Source of the DNA: Sinonovacula constricta
Taxonomy: Eukaryota; Mollusca; Bivalvia; Cardiida; Solecurtidae
Reading direction: 5' to 3'
NCBI GenBank assembly: GCA_007844125.1
Contig: CM017569.1
Location: forward strand, 8,646,995-8,710,994
Length of the DNA: 64,000 nucleotides
A program made the translations under genes and the position numbers. Below, piece by piece: positions 1 to 15,600 of this stretch; position 1 is the stretch's first letter, and each line of letters opens with the position of its first letter. The notes beneath the pieces are model-generated. The model was given only the letters and a program-made list of their open reading frames with translations, was not told where the DNA came from and did no database searches.

Positions 1-573
1 GCTTCATTTGGAACAAGTTAATGTAGAGCATTATCTGATTGAAATGCACATCCAAAATATCATTGAAAAAACCCCTAAAATATCTATAAATATCTATAAA
101 AATGAAAAAAACTGACATTATATGTAAATTGATGATCATGATTTTAAGCCTTATTGTAAGTGTAACTGAAAACAGATCATTATACAGAAAAACCAGCAAC
201 ATTAGGTCAGATTAATCAGGTGTATCTTTTAATTATATGATGAGCTCTAATTTCCCTCACTGTACTATCGACCAGTTTATCAAACATTATTTTTTTCTTA
301 TGCATTGTGCAGTATTATATTTAACATGGCAGGATTAAAACACATAATTATTTTATAATAAAAAAGGCAACCATGATGTGGGGGTTTTGCCCAGAGATTT
401 CAGCTATCACATTAGAAAGGCAATTTGCAATAATTTCCATTAGGGTTAATGAAGTCATTTTGTATGTCTTTCTAATATCCATCTGTATAATCATATAAAA
501 TGCTTTACACTAAACTGTCCATATACAACATCCATACAATAGTACAATGTGTTGAAAGTGACTGAAAACTTAC
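1..573. other. HECTD2 intron 7, partial
   Basis: AT-rich intronic sequence following the exon 7 donor. I see no further exon or recognisable repeat. Confidence 0.6.
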
Positions 574-683
574 TTTCTGAGCCAGTAGACTAGATAGTGA
601 TGGTCATGGTCTGTAAGTGCTGCAATCTGGCGCAGCAGGTGGGCAAATATCACGAATGTGGAGGAATTGCCAAACTGAGGGTC
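574..683 (-). CDS. HECTD2: HECTD2 exon 7
   Basis: The exon is 110 bp, with acceptor CTATTCTTATTCACCAG and a consensus GTAAGT donor. It codes DPQFGNSSTFVIFAHLLRQ followed by IAALTDHDHHYLVYWLR and two bases of the next codon, probably Lys. It lies in the pre-HECT helical region. The remaining exons, including the HECT domain, must be left of the window; I saw no further exon in 1-573. Confidence 0.92.
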
Positions 684-3600
684 CTGGTGAATAAGAATAG
701 TATAGACAGGGTAGTACATGGCTATGATACTGGTAGGTTGTTAACATGCTACACTGGTAAGAAGGCAGGTAAACATTTTAAGTTAAAGGTAACATGCTCA
801 AGACTAAAAGACAAATAATTGATATAGCTGATAAAACAGCTTCTTATGAGAGGACTTGGCATAGCAGCTTCACATTATTGAGCCCTTTAGTACCATAGAT
901 ATATTTGAAAGATTATTTCAGGTTGTATATACAAAGTCAGCAATAGTCAAGTTGTTCTTTTTAAGTAAAAAGACTGTTAAGTCTCTTTATTTTTCACAAA
1001 CAATTTACTTAAAGATACTTACACAAAGTAAACAAAAGTATGCCACTAAAATGTAAAAGTTGAGATATTTCATCCTAAGCACTGATTTATATTTTACCTG
1101 CAGAAGAACAACATATGCTCTGAGATCATCTTTGGTATGTGGCCTGCAACACAGAGAAAACAGTTCAAATGCAAGTTTTATATACTTAACTTGTTATGTA
1201 AAACTGTTTTTAAACAAACTCACCAATATTGTTCATACAAACTAACCACATTTATGTGTAATTGTAAATGTCTAGCAGTTTTCTGTATTCAAACATATTG
1301 CCACTTTAATTCAACATAAAATATATTGAAGTGATCCTGATTCCAAATTAATTATCCGTCACATTAGATAGAATCTTTTACATAACATACACATAAAACA
1401 CATAGACATAAGACAGATATTTACATGACAAAGGCATTAAAGTACCACAAAGTGTACATGTTTACACATCAAAAACAGATGGAAATAAGATGGAGATGGT
1501 ATATAAAGTGTATTTGCATAATTGGTTCAGACAGATACAGAACAGTTATGAGGTCACATCTAAAACATCACACATAAATGGGACATACATGACAGAACAT
1601 TTCAAGGGGAGAAGAAAGGCTACAGGAATTGATGGCAAATGTAAGAGAACAATAAAGTGATATTTTTTAATTGACAAGAAGTGTAAGATATATGTCTTTT
1701 TTTCTTGTTTGGAAGGGGAAAACTTATGATGTGTGTGAAGACACTACATTAATGAATATGAAATTATAAAATTAAGGGAAGTTAAAAACACTGAAATTTG
1801 ATACGAAAGATTACTGTAGATAGTGGGCCCTATTGCTTTAGAGTGTTTACTGACATTGAGGGTGAACCTGCATACTGCTACAACACTGGTTCAGCACTAA
1901 CTGTCACCTATGTCACCAAGGCATAATGTGTAATTTCAGCTTACAGTGGAGCTGAACAGTCTGATCAGGATCTACACTACTAGCTGCAGTGTCTATAGCA
2001 ACTACAGTGGAGCTGAACAGTCTGATCAGGATCTACACTACTAGCTGCAGTGTCTATAGCAACTACAGTGGAGCTGAACTGTCTGATCAGGATCTACACT
2101 ACTAGCAGCAGTGTCTATAGCAACTACAGTGGAGCTGAACTGTTGGATCAGGATCTACACTACTAGCAGCAGAGTCTATAGCAACTACAGTGGAGCTGAA
2201 CTGTTGGATCAGGATCTACACTACTAGCAGCAGAGTCTATAGCAACTACAGTGGAGCTGAACTGTTGGATCAGGATCTACACTACTAGCAGCAGTGTCTA
2301 TAGCAACTACAGTGGAGCTGAACTGTTGGATCAGGATCTACACTACTAGCAGCAGAGTCTATAGCAACTACAGTGGAGCTGAACTGTTGGATCAGGATCT
2401 ACACTACTAGCAGCAGTGTCTATAGCAACTACAGTGGAGCTGAACAGTCTGATCAGGATCTACACTACTAGCAGCAGTGTCTATAGCAACTACAGTGGAG
2501 CTGAACTGTTGGATCAGGATCTACACTACTAGCAACAGTGTCTATAGCAACTACAGTGGAGCTGAACTGTCTGATCAGGATCTACATGACTAGCTGCAGA
2601 GTCTATAGGAACTACAGTGGAGCTGAACTGTTGGATCAGGATCTACACTACTAGCAGCAGAGTCTATAGCAACTACAGTGGAGCTGAACTGTCTGATCAG
2701 GATCTACACTACTAGCTGCAGTGTCTATAGCAACTACAGTGGAGCTGAACTGTCGGATCAGGATCTACACTACTAGCTGCAGTGTCTATAGCAACTACAG
2801 TGGAGCTGAACTGTTGGATCAGGATCTACACTACTAGCAGCAGAGTCTATAGCAACTACAGTGGAGCTGAACTGTCTGATCAGGATCTACACTACTAGCT
2901 GCAGAGTCTACAGCAACTACAGTGGAGCTGAACTGTTGGATCAGGATCTACACTACTAGCAGCAGTGTCTATAGCAACTACAGTGGAGCTGAACAGTCTG
3001 ATCAGGATCTACACTACTAGCTGCAGTGTCTATAGCAACTACAGTGGAGCTGAACTGTCTGATCAGGATCTACACTACTAGCTGCAGTGTCTATAGGAAC
3101 TACAGTGGAGCTGAACTGTCTGATCAGGATCTACACTACTAGCAGCAGTGTCTATAGCAACTACAGTGGAGCTGAACTGTTGGATCAGGATCTACACTAC
3201 TAGCAGCAGAGTCTATAGCAACTACAGTGGAGCTGAACTGTTGGATCAGGATCTACACTACTAGCAGCAGTGTCTATAGCAACTACAGTGGAGCTGAACT
3301 GTCTGATCAGGATCTACACTACTAGCAGCAGTGTCTATAGCAACTACAGTGGAGCTGAACTGTCTGATCAGGATCTACACTACTAGCAGCAGAGTCTATA
3401 GCAACTACAGTGGAGCTGAACTGTCTGATCAGGATCTACACTACTAGCTGCAGTGTCTATAGCAACTACAGTGGAGCTGAACTGTCTGATCAGGATCTAC
3501 ACTACTAGCAGCAGATCTACACTACTAGCTGCAGAGTCTACAGCAACTACAGTGGAGCTTAACTGTTGGATCAGGATCTACACTACTAGCAGCAGTGTCT

Positions 3601-6600
3601 ATAGCAACTACAGTGGAGCTGAACTGTTGGATCAGGATCTACACTACTAGCAGCAGAGTCTATAGCAACTACAGTGGAGCTAAACTGTCTGATCAGGATC
3701 TACACTACTAGCAGCAGAGTCTATAGCAACTACAGTGGAGCTGAACTGTCTGATCAGGATCTACACTACTAGCAGCAGTGTCTATAGCAACTACAGTGGA
3801 GCTGAACTGTCTGATCAGGATCTACACTACTAGCTGCAGTGTCTATAGCAACTACAGTGGAGCTGAACTGTCTGATCAGGATCTACACTACTAGCAGCAG
3901 ATCTACACTACTAGCTGCAGAGTCTACAGCAACTACAGTGGAGCTGAACTGTTGGATCAGGATCTACACTACTAGCAGCAGTGTCTATAGCAACTACAGT
4001 GGAGCTGAACTGTTGGATCAGGATCTACACTACTAGCAGCAGAGTCTATAGCAACTACAGTGGAGCTGAACTGTCTGATCAGGATCTACACTACTAGCAG
4101 CAGAGTCTACAGCAACTACAGTGGAGCTGAACTGTTGGATCAGGATCTACACTACTAGCAGCAGAGTCTATAGCAACTACAGTGGAGCTGAACTGTCTGA
4201 TCAGGATCTACACTACTAGCAGCAGTGTCTATAGCAACTACAGTGGAGCTGAACTGTCTGATCAGGATCTACACTACTAGCAGCAGTGTCTATAGCAACT
4301 ACAGTGGAGCTGAACTGTTGGATCAGGATCTACACTACTAGCAGCAGTCTACAGCAACTACAGTGGAGCTGAACTGTCTGATCAGGATCTACACTACTAG
4401 CAGCAGAGTCTATAGCAACTACAGTGGAGCTGAACTGTTGGATCAGGATCTACACTACTAGCAGCAGTGTCTATAGCAACTACAGTGGAGCTGAACTGTT
4501 GGATCAGGATCTACACTACTAGCAGCAGAGTCTATAGCAACTACATTGGAGCTGAACTGTCTGATCAGGATCTACACTACTAGCAGCAGAGTCTATAGGA
4601 ACTACAGTGGAGCTGAACTGTTGGATCAGGATCTACACTACTAGCAGCAGTGTCTATAGCAACTACAGTGGAGCTGAACTGTCGGATCAGGATCTACACT
4701 ACTAGCAGCAGAGTCTACAGCAACTACAGTGGAACTGAACTGTCTGATCAGGATCTACACTACTACCTGCAGAGTCTATAGCAACTACAGTGGAGCTGAA
4801 CTGTTGGATCAGGATCTACACTACTAGCAGCAGTGTCTATAGCAACTACAGTGGAGCTGAACTGTCTGATCAGGATCTACACTACTAGCTGCAGAGTCTA
4901 TAGCAACTACAGTGGAGCTGAACTGTCTGATCAGGATCTACACTACTAGCAGCAGTGTCTATAGCAACTACAGTGGAGCTGAACTGTCTGATCAGGATCT
5001 ACACTACTAGCAGCAGTGTCTATAGCAACTACAGTGGAGCTGAACAGTCTGATCAGGATCTACACTACTAGCTGCAGAGTCTAAAGCAACTACAGTGGAG
5101 CTGAACTGTCTGATCAGGATCTACACTACTAGCTGCAGTGCAGGATCTACACTACTAGCTGCAGAGTCTATAGCAACTACAGTGAAGCTGAACAGTCTGA
5201 TCAGGATCTACACTACTAGCAGCAGTGTCTATAGCAACTACAGTGGAGCTGAACTGTCTGATCAGGATCTACACTACTAGCAGCAGAGTCTATAGCAACT
5301 ACAGTGGAGCTGAACTGTTGGATCAGGATCTACACTACTAGCAGCAGTGTCTATAGCAACTACAGTGGAGCTGAACTGTCTGATCAGGATCTACACTACT
5401 AGCAGCAGAGTCTATAGTAACTACAGTGGAGCTGAACTGTCTGATCAGGATCTACACTACTAGCAGCAGTCTACAGCAACTACAGTGGAGCTGAACTGTC
5501 TGATCAGGATCTACACTACTAGCAGCAGTGTCTATAGCAACTACAGTGGAGCTGAACTGTCTGATCAGGATCTACACTACTAGCAGCAGTGTCTATAGCA
5601 ACTACAGTGGAGCTGAACTGTTGGATCAGGATCTACACTACTAGCAGCAGTCTACAGCAACTACAGTGGAGCTGAACTGTCTGATCAGGATCTACACTAC
5701 TAGCAGCAGAGTCTATAGCAACTACAGTGGAGCTGAACTGTTGGATCAGGATCTACACTACTAGCAGCAGTGTCTATAGCAACTACAGTGGAGCTGAACT
5801 GTTGGATCAGGATCTACACTACTAGCAGCAGAGTCTATAGCAACTACATTGGAGCTGAACTGTCTGATCAGGATCTACACTACTAGCAGCAGAGTCTATA
5901 GGAACTACAGTGGAGCTGAACTGTTGGATCAGGATCTACACTACTAGCAGCAGTGTCTATAGCAACTACAGTGGAGCTGAACTGTCGGATCAGGATCTAC
6001 ACTACTAGCAGCAGAGTCTACAGCAACTACAGTGGAACTGAACTGTCTGATCAGGATCTACACTACTACCTGCAGAGTCTATAGCAACTACAGTGGAGCT
6101 GAACTGTCTGATCAGGATCTACACTACTAGCAGCAGTGTCTATAGCAACTACAGTGGAGCTGAACTGTCTGATCAGGATCTACACTACTAGCAGCAGTGT
6201 CTATAGCAACTACAGTGGAGCTGAACAGTCTGATCAGGATCTACACTACTAGCTGCAGAGTCTAAAGCAACTACAGTGGAGCTGAACTGTCTGATCAGGA
6301 TCTACACTACTAGCTGCAGTGCAGGATCTACACTACTAGCTGCAGAGTCTATAGCAACTACAGTGAAGCTGAACAGTCTGATCAGGATCTACACTACTAG
6401 CAGCAGTGTCTATAGCAACTACAGTGGAGCTGAACTGTCTGATCAGGATCTACACTACTAGCAGCAGAGTCTATAGCAACTACAGTGGAGCTGAACTGTT
6501 GGATCAGGATCTACACTACTAGCAGCAGTGTCTATAGCAACTACAGTGGAGCTGAACTGTCTGATCAGGATCTACACTACTAGCAGCAGTGTCTATAGCA

Positions 6601-9600
6601 ACTACAGTGGAGCTGAACTGTCTGATCAGGATCTACACTACTAGCAGCAGAGTCTACAGCAACTACAGTGGAGCTGAACTGTTGGATCAGGATCTACACT
6701 ACTAGCAGCAGTGTCTATAGCAACTACAGTGGAGCTGAACTGTCTGATCAGGATCTACACTACTAGCAGCAGAGTCTACAGCAACTACAGTAGAGCTGAA
6801 CTGTTGGATCAGGATCTACACTACTAGCAGCAGAGTCTATAGCAACTACAGTGGTGCTGAACTGTCTGATCAGGATCTACACTACTAGCAGCAGAGTCTA
6901 CAGCAACTACAGTGGAGCTGAACTGTCTGATCAGGATCTACACTACTAGCAGCAGTGTCTACAGCAACTACAGTGGAGCTGAACTGTTGGATCAGGATCT
7001 ACACTACTAGCAGCAGTGTCTATAGCAACTACAGTGGAGCTGAACAGTCTGATCAGGATCTACACTACTAGCAGCAGAGTCTATAGCAACTACAGTGGAG
7101 CTGAACTGTTGGATCAGGATCTACACTACTAGCAGCAGTGTCTATAGCAACTACAGTGGAGCTAAACTGTCGGATCAGGATCTACACTACTAGCTGCAGA
7201 GTCTATAGCAACTACAGTGGAGCTGAACTGTTGGATCAGGATCTACACTACTAGCTGCAGAGTCTATAGCAACTACAGTGGAGCTGAACTGTTGGATCAG
7301 GATCTACACTACTAGCAGCAGTGTCTATAGCAACTACAGTGGAGCTGAACTGTCTGATCAGGATCTACACTACTAGCAGCAGAGTCTATAGGAACTACAG
7401 TGGAGCTGAACTGTTGGATCAGGATCTACACTACTAGCAGCAGTCTACAGCAACTACAGTGGAGCTGAACTGTCTGATCAGGATCTACACTACTAGCAGC
7501 AGAGTCTATAGCAACTACAGTGGAGCTGAACTGTTGGATCAGGATCTACACTACTAGCAGCAGTGTCTATAGCAACTACAGTGGAGTTGAACTGTTGGAT
7601 CAGGATCTACACTACTAGCAGCAGAGTCTATAGCAACTACAGTGGAGCTGAACTGTCTGATCAGGATCTACACTACTAGCAGCAGAGTCTATAGGAACTA
7701 CAGTGGAGCTGAACTGTTGGATCAGGATCTACACTACTAGCAGCAGTGTCTATAGCAACTACAGTGGAGCTGAACTGTCGGATCAGGATCTACACTACTA
7801 GCAGCAGAGTCTACAGCAACTACAGTGGAACTGAACTGTCTGATCAGGATCTACACTACTAGCTGCAGAGTCTATAGCAACTACAGTGGAGCTGAACTGT
7901 TGGATCAGGATCTACACTACTAGCAGCAGTGTCTATAGCAACTACAGTGGAGCTGAACTGTCTGATCAGGATCTACACTACTAGCTGCAGAGTCTATAGC
8001 AACTACAGTGGAGCTGAACTGTCTGATCAGGATCTACACTACTAGCAGCAGTGTCTATAGCAACTACAGTGGAGCTGAACTGTCTGATCAGGATCTACAC
8101 TACTAGCAGCAGTGTCTATAGCAACTACAGTGGAGCTGAAGAGTCTGATCAGGATCTACACTACTAGCTGCAGAGTCTAAAGCAACTACAGTGGAGCTGA
8201 ACTGTCTGATCAGGATCTTCACTACTAGCTGCAGTGCAGGATCTACACTACTAGCTGCAGAGTCTATAGCAACTACAGTGAAGCTGAACTGTCGGATCAG
8301 GATCTACACTACTAGCAGCAGTCTACAGCAACTACAGTGGAGCTGAACTGTTGGATCAGGATCTACACTACTAGCTGCAGAGTCTATAGCAACTACAGTG
8401 GAGCTGAACTGTTGGATCAGGATCTACACTACTAGCAGCAGTGTCTATAGCAACTACAGTGGAGCTGAACTGTTGGATCAGGATCTACACTACTAGCAGC
8501 AGTGATTATAGCAACTACAGTGGAGCTGAACTGTTGGATCAGGATCTACACTACTAGCAGCAGTGTCTATAGCAACTACAGTGGAGCTGAACTGTCTGAT
8601 CAGGATCTACACTACTAGCAGCAGTGTCTATAGCAACTACAGTGGAGCTGAACTGTCTGATCAGGATCTACACTACTAGCAGCAGAGTCTATAGCAACTA
8701 CAGTGGAGCTGAACTGTTGGATCAGGATCTACACTACTAGCAGCAGTGTCTATAGCAACTACAGTGGAGCTGAACTGTCTGATCAGGATCTACACTACTA
8801 GCAGCAGTGTCTATAGCAACTACAGTGGAGCTGAACTGTCTGATCAGGATCTACACTACTAGCAGCAGAGTCTACAGCAACTACAGTGGAGCTGAACTGT
8901 TGGATCAGGATCTACACTACTAGCAGCAGTGTCTATAGCAACTACAGTGGAGCTGAACTGTCTGATCAGGATCTACACTACTAGCAGCAGAGTCTACAGC
9001 AACTACAGTAGAGCTGAACTGTTGGATCAGGATCTACACTACTAGCAGCAGAGTCTATAGCAACTACAGTGGTGCTGAACTGTCTGATCAGGATCTACAC
9101 TACTAGCAGCAGAGTCTACAGCAACTACAGTGGAGCTGAACTGTCTGATCAGGATCTACACTACTAGCAGCAGTGTCTACAGCAACTACAGTGGAGCTGA
9201 ACTGTTGGATCAGGATCTACACTACTAGCAGCAGTGTCTTTAGCAACTACAGTGGAGCTGAACAGTCTGATCAGGATCTACACTACTAGCAGCAGAGTCT
9301 ATAGCAACTACAGTGGAGCTGAACTGTTGGATCAGGATCTACACTACTAGCAGCAGTGTCTATAGCAACTACAGTGGAGCTAAACTGTCGGATCAGGATC
9401 TACACTACTAGCTGCAGAGTCTATAGCAACTACAGTGGAGCTGAACTGTTGGATCAGGATCTACACTACTAGCTGCAGAGTCTATAGCAACTACAGTGGA
9501 GCTGAACTGTTGGATCAGGATCTACACTACTAGCAGCAGTGTCTATAGCAACTACAGTGGAGCTGAACTGTCTGATCAGGATCTACACTACTAGCAGCAG

Positions 9601-12600
9601 AGTCTATAGGAACTACAGTGGAGCTGAACTGTTGGATCAGGATCTACACTACTAGCAGCAGTGTCTATAGCAACTACAGTGGAGCTGAACTGTCTGATCA
9701 GGATCTACACTACTAGCAGCAGATCTACACTACTAGCAGCAGAGTCTATAGCAACTACAGTGGAGCTGAACTGTCTGATCAGGATCTACACTACTAGCAG
9801 CAGAGTCTATAGCAACTACAGTGGAGCTGAACTGTTGGATCAGGATCTACACTACTAGCAGCAGAGTCTATAGCAACTACAGTGCAGCTGAACTGTCTGA
9901 TCAGGATCTACACTACTAGCAGCAGAGTCTACAGCAACTACAGTGGAGCTGAACTGTCTGATCAGGATCTACACAACTAGCAGCAGATCTACAGCAACTA
10001 CAGTGAAGCTGAACTGTCTGATCAGGATCTACACTACTAGCAGCAGAGTCTATAGCAACTACAGTGCAGCTGAACTGTCTGATCAGGATCTACACTACTA
10101 GCAGCAGTGTCTACAGCAACTACAGTGGAGCTGAACTGTTGGATCAGGATCTACACTACTAGCAGCAGTGTCTATAGCAACTACAGTGGAGCTGAACTGT
10201 CGGATCAGGATCTACATGACTAGCTGCAGAGTCTACAGCAACTACAGTGGAGCTGAACTGTCTGATCAGGATCTACACTACTAGCTGCAGAGTCTACAGC
10301 AACTACAGTGGAGCTGAACTGTCGGATCAGGATCTACACTACTAGCAGCAGAGTCTATAGGAACTACAGTGGAGCTGAACTGTCTGATCAGGATCTACAC
10401 TACTAGCTGCAGAGTCTATAGGAACTACAGTGGAGCTGAACTGTCTGATCAGGATCTACACTACTAGCAGCAGTGTCTATAGCAACTACAGTGGAGCTGA
10501 ACTGTCTGACCAGGATCTACCCTACTAGCAGCAGAGTCTATAGCAACTACAGTGGAGCTGAACTGTCTGATCAGGATCTACACTACTAGCAGCAGATCTA
10601 AACTACTAGCTGCAGATCTACCCTACTAGCAGCAGATCTACACTACTAGCTGCAGATCTACACTACTAGCAGCAGTGTCTATAGGAACCACAGTGAAGCT
10701 GAACTGTCTGAACAGGATCTACACTACTAGCAGCAGTGTCTATAGGAACTACAGTGGAGATAAACTGTCTGATCAGGAACTACACTACTAGCAGCAGTGT
10801 CTATAGGAACTACAGTGGAGCTAAACTGTCTGATCAGGATCTACACTACTAGCAGCAGTGTCTATAGGAACTACAGTGGAGCTAAACTGTCTGATCAGGA
10901 ACTACACTACTAGCAGCAGTGTCTATAGGAACTACAGTGGAGCTAAACTGTCTGATCAGGATCTACACTACTAGCAGCAGATCTACACTACTAGCAGCAG
11001 TGTCTATAGCAACTACAGTGGAGCTAAACTGTCTGATCAGGAACTACACTACTAGCAGCAGTGTCTATAGGAACTACAGTGGAGCTGAACTGTCTGATCA
11101 GGATCTACACTACAAGCAGCAGAGTCTATAGCAACTACAGTGGAGCTGAACTGTCTGATCAGGATCTACACTACTAGCAGCAGTGTCTATAGGAACTACA
11201 GTGGAGCTGAACTGTCTGATCAGGAACTACACTACTAGCAGCAGTGTCTATAGGAACTACAGTGGAGCTAAACTGTCTGATCAGGATCTACACTACTAGC
11301 AGCAGTGTCTATAGGAACTACAGTGGAGCTGAACTGTCTGATCAGGATCTACACTACTAGCAGCAGTGTCTATAGCAACTACAGTGGAGCTGAACTGTCT
11401 GATCAGGAACTACACTACTAGCAGCAGTGTCTATAGGAACTACAGTGGAGCTAAACTGTCTGATCAGGATCTACACTACTAGCAGCAGTCTACAGCAACT
11501 ACAGTGGAGCTGAACTGTCTGATCAGGATCTACACTACTAGCAGCAGTGTCTATAGGAACTACAGTGGAGCTAAACTGTCTGATCAGGATCTACACTACT
11601 AGCAGCAGTGTCTATAGGAACTACAGTGGAGCTGAACTGTCTGATCAGGATCTACACTACTAGCAGCAGTATCTATAGCAACTACAGTGGAGCTGAACTG
11701 TTGGATCAGGATCTACACTACTAGCAGCAGTGTCTATAGCAACTACAGTGGAGCTGAACTGTCTGATCAGGATCTACACTACTAGCAGCAGTCTACAGCA
11801 ACTACAGTGGAGCTGAACTGTCTGATCAGGATCTACACTACTAGCAGCAGAGTCTATAGTAACTACAGTGGAGCTGAACTGTCTGATCAGGATCTACACT
11901 ACTAGCAGCAGTCTACAGCAACTACAGTGGAGCTGAACTGTTGGATCAGGATCTACACTACTTGCTGCAGAGTCTATAGCAACTACAGTGGAGCTGAACT
12001 GTCTGATCAGGATCTACACTACTAGCAGCAGTGTCTATAGCAACTACAGTGGAGCTGAACTGTCTGATCAGGATCTACACTACTAGCAGCAGAGTTTATA
12101 GCAACTACAGTGGAGCTGAACTGTCTGATCAGGATCTACACTACTAGCAGCAGTGTCTATAGCAACTACAGTGGAGCTGAACTGTCTGATCAGGATCTAC
12201 ACTACTAGCAGCAGAGTTTACAGCAACTACAGTGGAGCTGAACTGTCGGATCAGGATCTACACTACTAGCTGCAGAGTCTATTGGAACTACAGTGGAGCT
12301 GAACTGTTGGATCAGGATCTACACTACTAGCAGCAGTGTCTATAGCAACTACAGTGGAGCTGAACTGTCTGATCAGGATCTACACTACTAGCAGCAGTGT
12401 CTATAGGAACTACAGTGGAGCTGAACTGTCTGATCAGGATCTACACTACTAGCTGCAGAGTCTATTGGAACTACAGTGAAGCTAAACTGTCTGATCAGGA
12501 TCTACACTACTAGCAGCAGATCTACACTACTAGCTGCAGAGTTTACAGCAACTACAGTGGAGCTGAACTGTCTGACCAGGATCTACACTACTAGCAGCAG

Positions 12601-15600
12601 ATCTACACTACTAGCTGCAGAGTTTACAGCAACTACAGTGGAGCTGAACTGTCTGATCAGGATCTACACTACTAGCAGCAGATCTACACTACTAGCTGCA
12701 GAGTTTACAGCAACTACAGTGGAGCTGAACTGTCTGATCAGGATCTACACTACTAGCTGCAGTGTCTATAGCAACTACAGTGGAGCTGAACTGTTGGATC
12801 AGGATCTACACTACTAGCAGCACAGTCTATAGCAACTACAGTGCAGCTGAACTGTCTGATCAGGATCTACACTACTAGCAGCAGTGTCTACAGCAACTAC
12901 AGTGGAGCTGAACTGTTGGATCAGGATCTACACTACTAGCAGCAGTGTCTATAGCAACTACAGTGGAGCTGAACTGTCGGATCAGGATCTACATGACTAG
13001 CTGCAGAGTCTACAGCAACTACAGTGGAGCTGAACTGTCGGATCAGGATCTACACTACTAGCTGCAGAGTCTACAGCAACTACAGTGGAGCTGAACTGTC
13101 GGATCAGGATCTACACTACTAGCAGCAGAGTCTATAGGAACTACAGTGGAGCTGAACTGTCTGATCAGGATCTACACTACTAGCTGCAGAGTCTATAGGA
13201 ACTACAGTGAAGCTGAACTGTCTGATCAGGATCTACACTACTAGCAGCAGATCTAAACTACTAGCTGCAGATCTACACTACTAGCAGCAGATCTACACTA
13301 CTAGCTGCAGATCTACACTACTAGCAGCAGTGTCTATAGGAACTACAGTGAAGCTGAACTGTCTGAACAGGATCTACACTACTAGCAGCAGATCTACACT
13401 ACTAGCAGCAGATCTACACTACTAGCTGCAGATCTACACTACTAGCAGCAGATCTACACTACTAGCTGCAGATCTACACTACTAGCAGCAGATCTACACT
13501 ACTAGCTGCAGATCTACACTACTAGCAGCAGTGTCTATAGGAACTACAGTGGAGCTAAACTGTCTGATCAGGATCTACACTACAAGCAGCAGTGTCTATA
13601 GGAACTACAGTGGAGCTAAACTGTCTGATCAGGATCTACACTACAAGCAGCAGTGTCTATAGGAACTACAGTGGAGCTGAACTGTCTGATCAGGATCTAC
13701 ACTACAAGCAGCAGTGTCTATAGGAACTACAGTGGAGCTGAACTGTCTGATCAGGATCTACACTACTAGCAGCAGTGTCTATAGGAACTACAGTGGAGCT
13801 GAACTGTTGGATCAGGATCTACACTACTAGCAGCAGTGTCTATAGGAACTACAGTGGAGCTAAACTGTCTGATCAGGATCTACACTACAAGCAGCAGTGT
13901 CTATAGGAACTACAGTGGAGCTGAACTGTCTGATCAGGATCTACACTACTAGCAGCAGTGTCTATAGCAACTACAGTGGAGCTGAACTGTTGGATCAGGA
14001 TCTACACTACTAGCAGCAGTGTCTATAGCAACTACAGTGGAGCTGAACTGTCTGATCAGGATCTACACTACAAGCAGCAGAGTCTATAGGAACTCATTGG
14101 AGCTGAACTGTTGGATCAGGATCTACACTACTAGCAGCAGAGTTTACAGCAACTACAGTGGAGCTGAACTGTTGGATCAGGATCTACACTACTAGCAGCA
14201 GTGTCTATAGCAACTACAGTGGAGCTGAACTGTCTGATCAGGATCTACACTACTAGCAGCAGAGTCTATAGCAACTACAGTGGAGCTGAACTGTCTGATC
14301 AGGATCTACACTACTAGCAGCAGTGTCTATAGCAACTACAGTGGAGCTGAACTGTCTGATCAGGATCTACACTACTAGCTGCAGTGTCTATAGGAACTAC
14401 AGTGGAGCTGAACTGTCTGATCAGGATCTACACTACTAGCTGCAGAGTCTACAGCAACTACAGTGGAGCTGAACTGTCTGATCAGCATCTACACTACTAG
14501 CTGCAGAGTCTATAGCAACTACAGTGGAGCTGAACTGTCTGATCAGGATCTACCCTACTAGCTGCAGAGTCTATAGCAACTACAGTGGAGCTGAACTGTC
14601 TGATCAGGATCTACACTACTAGCTGCAGAGTCTATAGCAACTACAGTGGAGCTGAACTGTCTGATCAGGATCTACACTACTAGCAGCAGTGTCTATAGCA
14701 ACTACAGTGGAGCTGAACTGTTGGATCAGGATCTACACTACTAGCAGCAGAGTCTACAGCAACTACAGTGGAGCTGAACTGTCTGATCAGGATCTACACT
14801 ACTAGCAGCAGTGTCTATAGCAACTACAATGGAGCTGAACTGTTGGATCAGGATCTACACTACTAGCAGCAGAGTCTACAGCAACTACAGTGGAGCTGAA
14901 CTGTCTGATCAGGATCTACACTACTAGCAGCAGTGTCTATAGGAACTACAGTGGAGCTGAACTGTCTGATCAGGATCTACACTACTAGCTGCAGAGTCTA
15001 TAGCAACTACAGTGGAGCTGAACTGTTGGATCAGGATCTACACTACTAGCAGCAGTGTCTATAGCAACTACAGTGGAGCTAAACTGTCTGATCAGGAACT
15101 ACACTACTAGCAGCAGTGTCTATAGCAACTACAGTGGAGCTGAACTGGCTGATCAAGATCTACACTACTAGCAGCAGTGTCTATAGGAACTACAGTGGAG
15201 CTGAACTGTTGGATCAGGATCTACACTACTAGCTGCAGTGTCTATAGCAACTACAGTGGAGCTGAACTGTTGGATCAAGATCTACACTACTAGCAGCAGT
15301 GTCTATAGCAACTACAGTGGAGCTAAACTGTCTGATCAGGATCTACACTACTAGCTGCAGTGTCTATAGCAACTACAGTGGAGCTGAACTGTTGGATCAG
15401 GATCTACACTACTAGCTGCAGTGTCTATAGCAACTACAGTGGAGCTGAACTGTTGGATCAAGATCTACACTACTAGCTGCAGTGTCTACAGCAACTACAG
15501 TGGAGCTGAACTGTCTGATCAGGATCTACACTACTAGCTGCAGTGTCTACAGCAACTACAGTGGAGCTGAACTGTTGGATCAGGATCTACACTACTAGCT

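Noticed and set aside
597..818. 73-codon plus-strand ORF
   Set aside because: It is the antisense of HECTD2 exon 7 and flanking intron.
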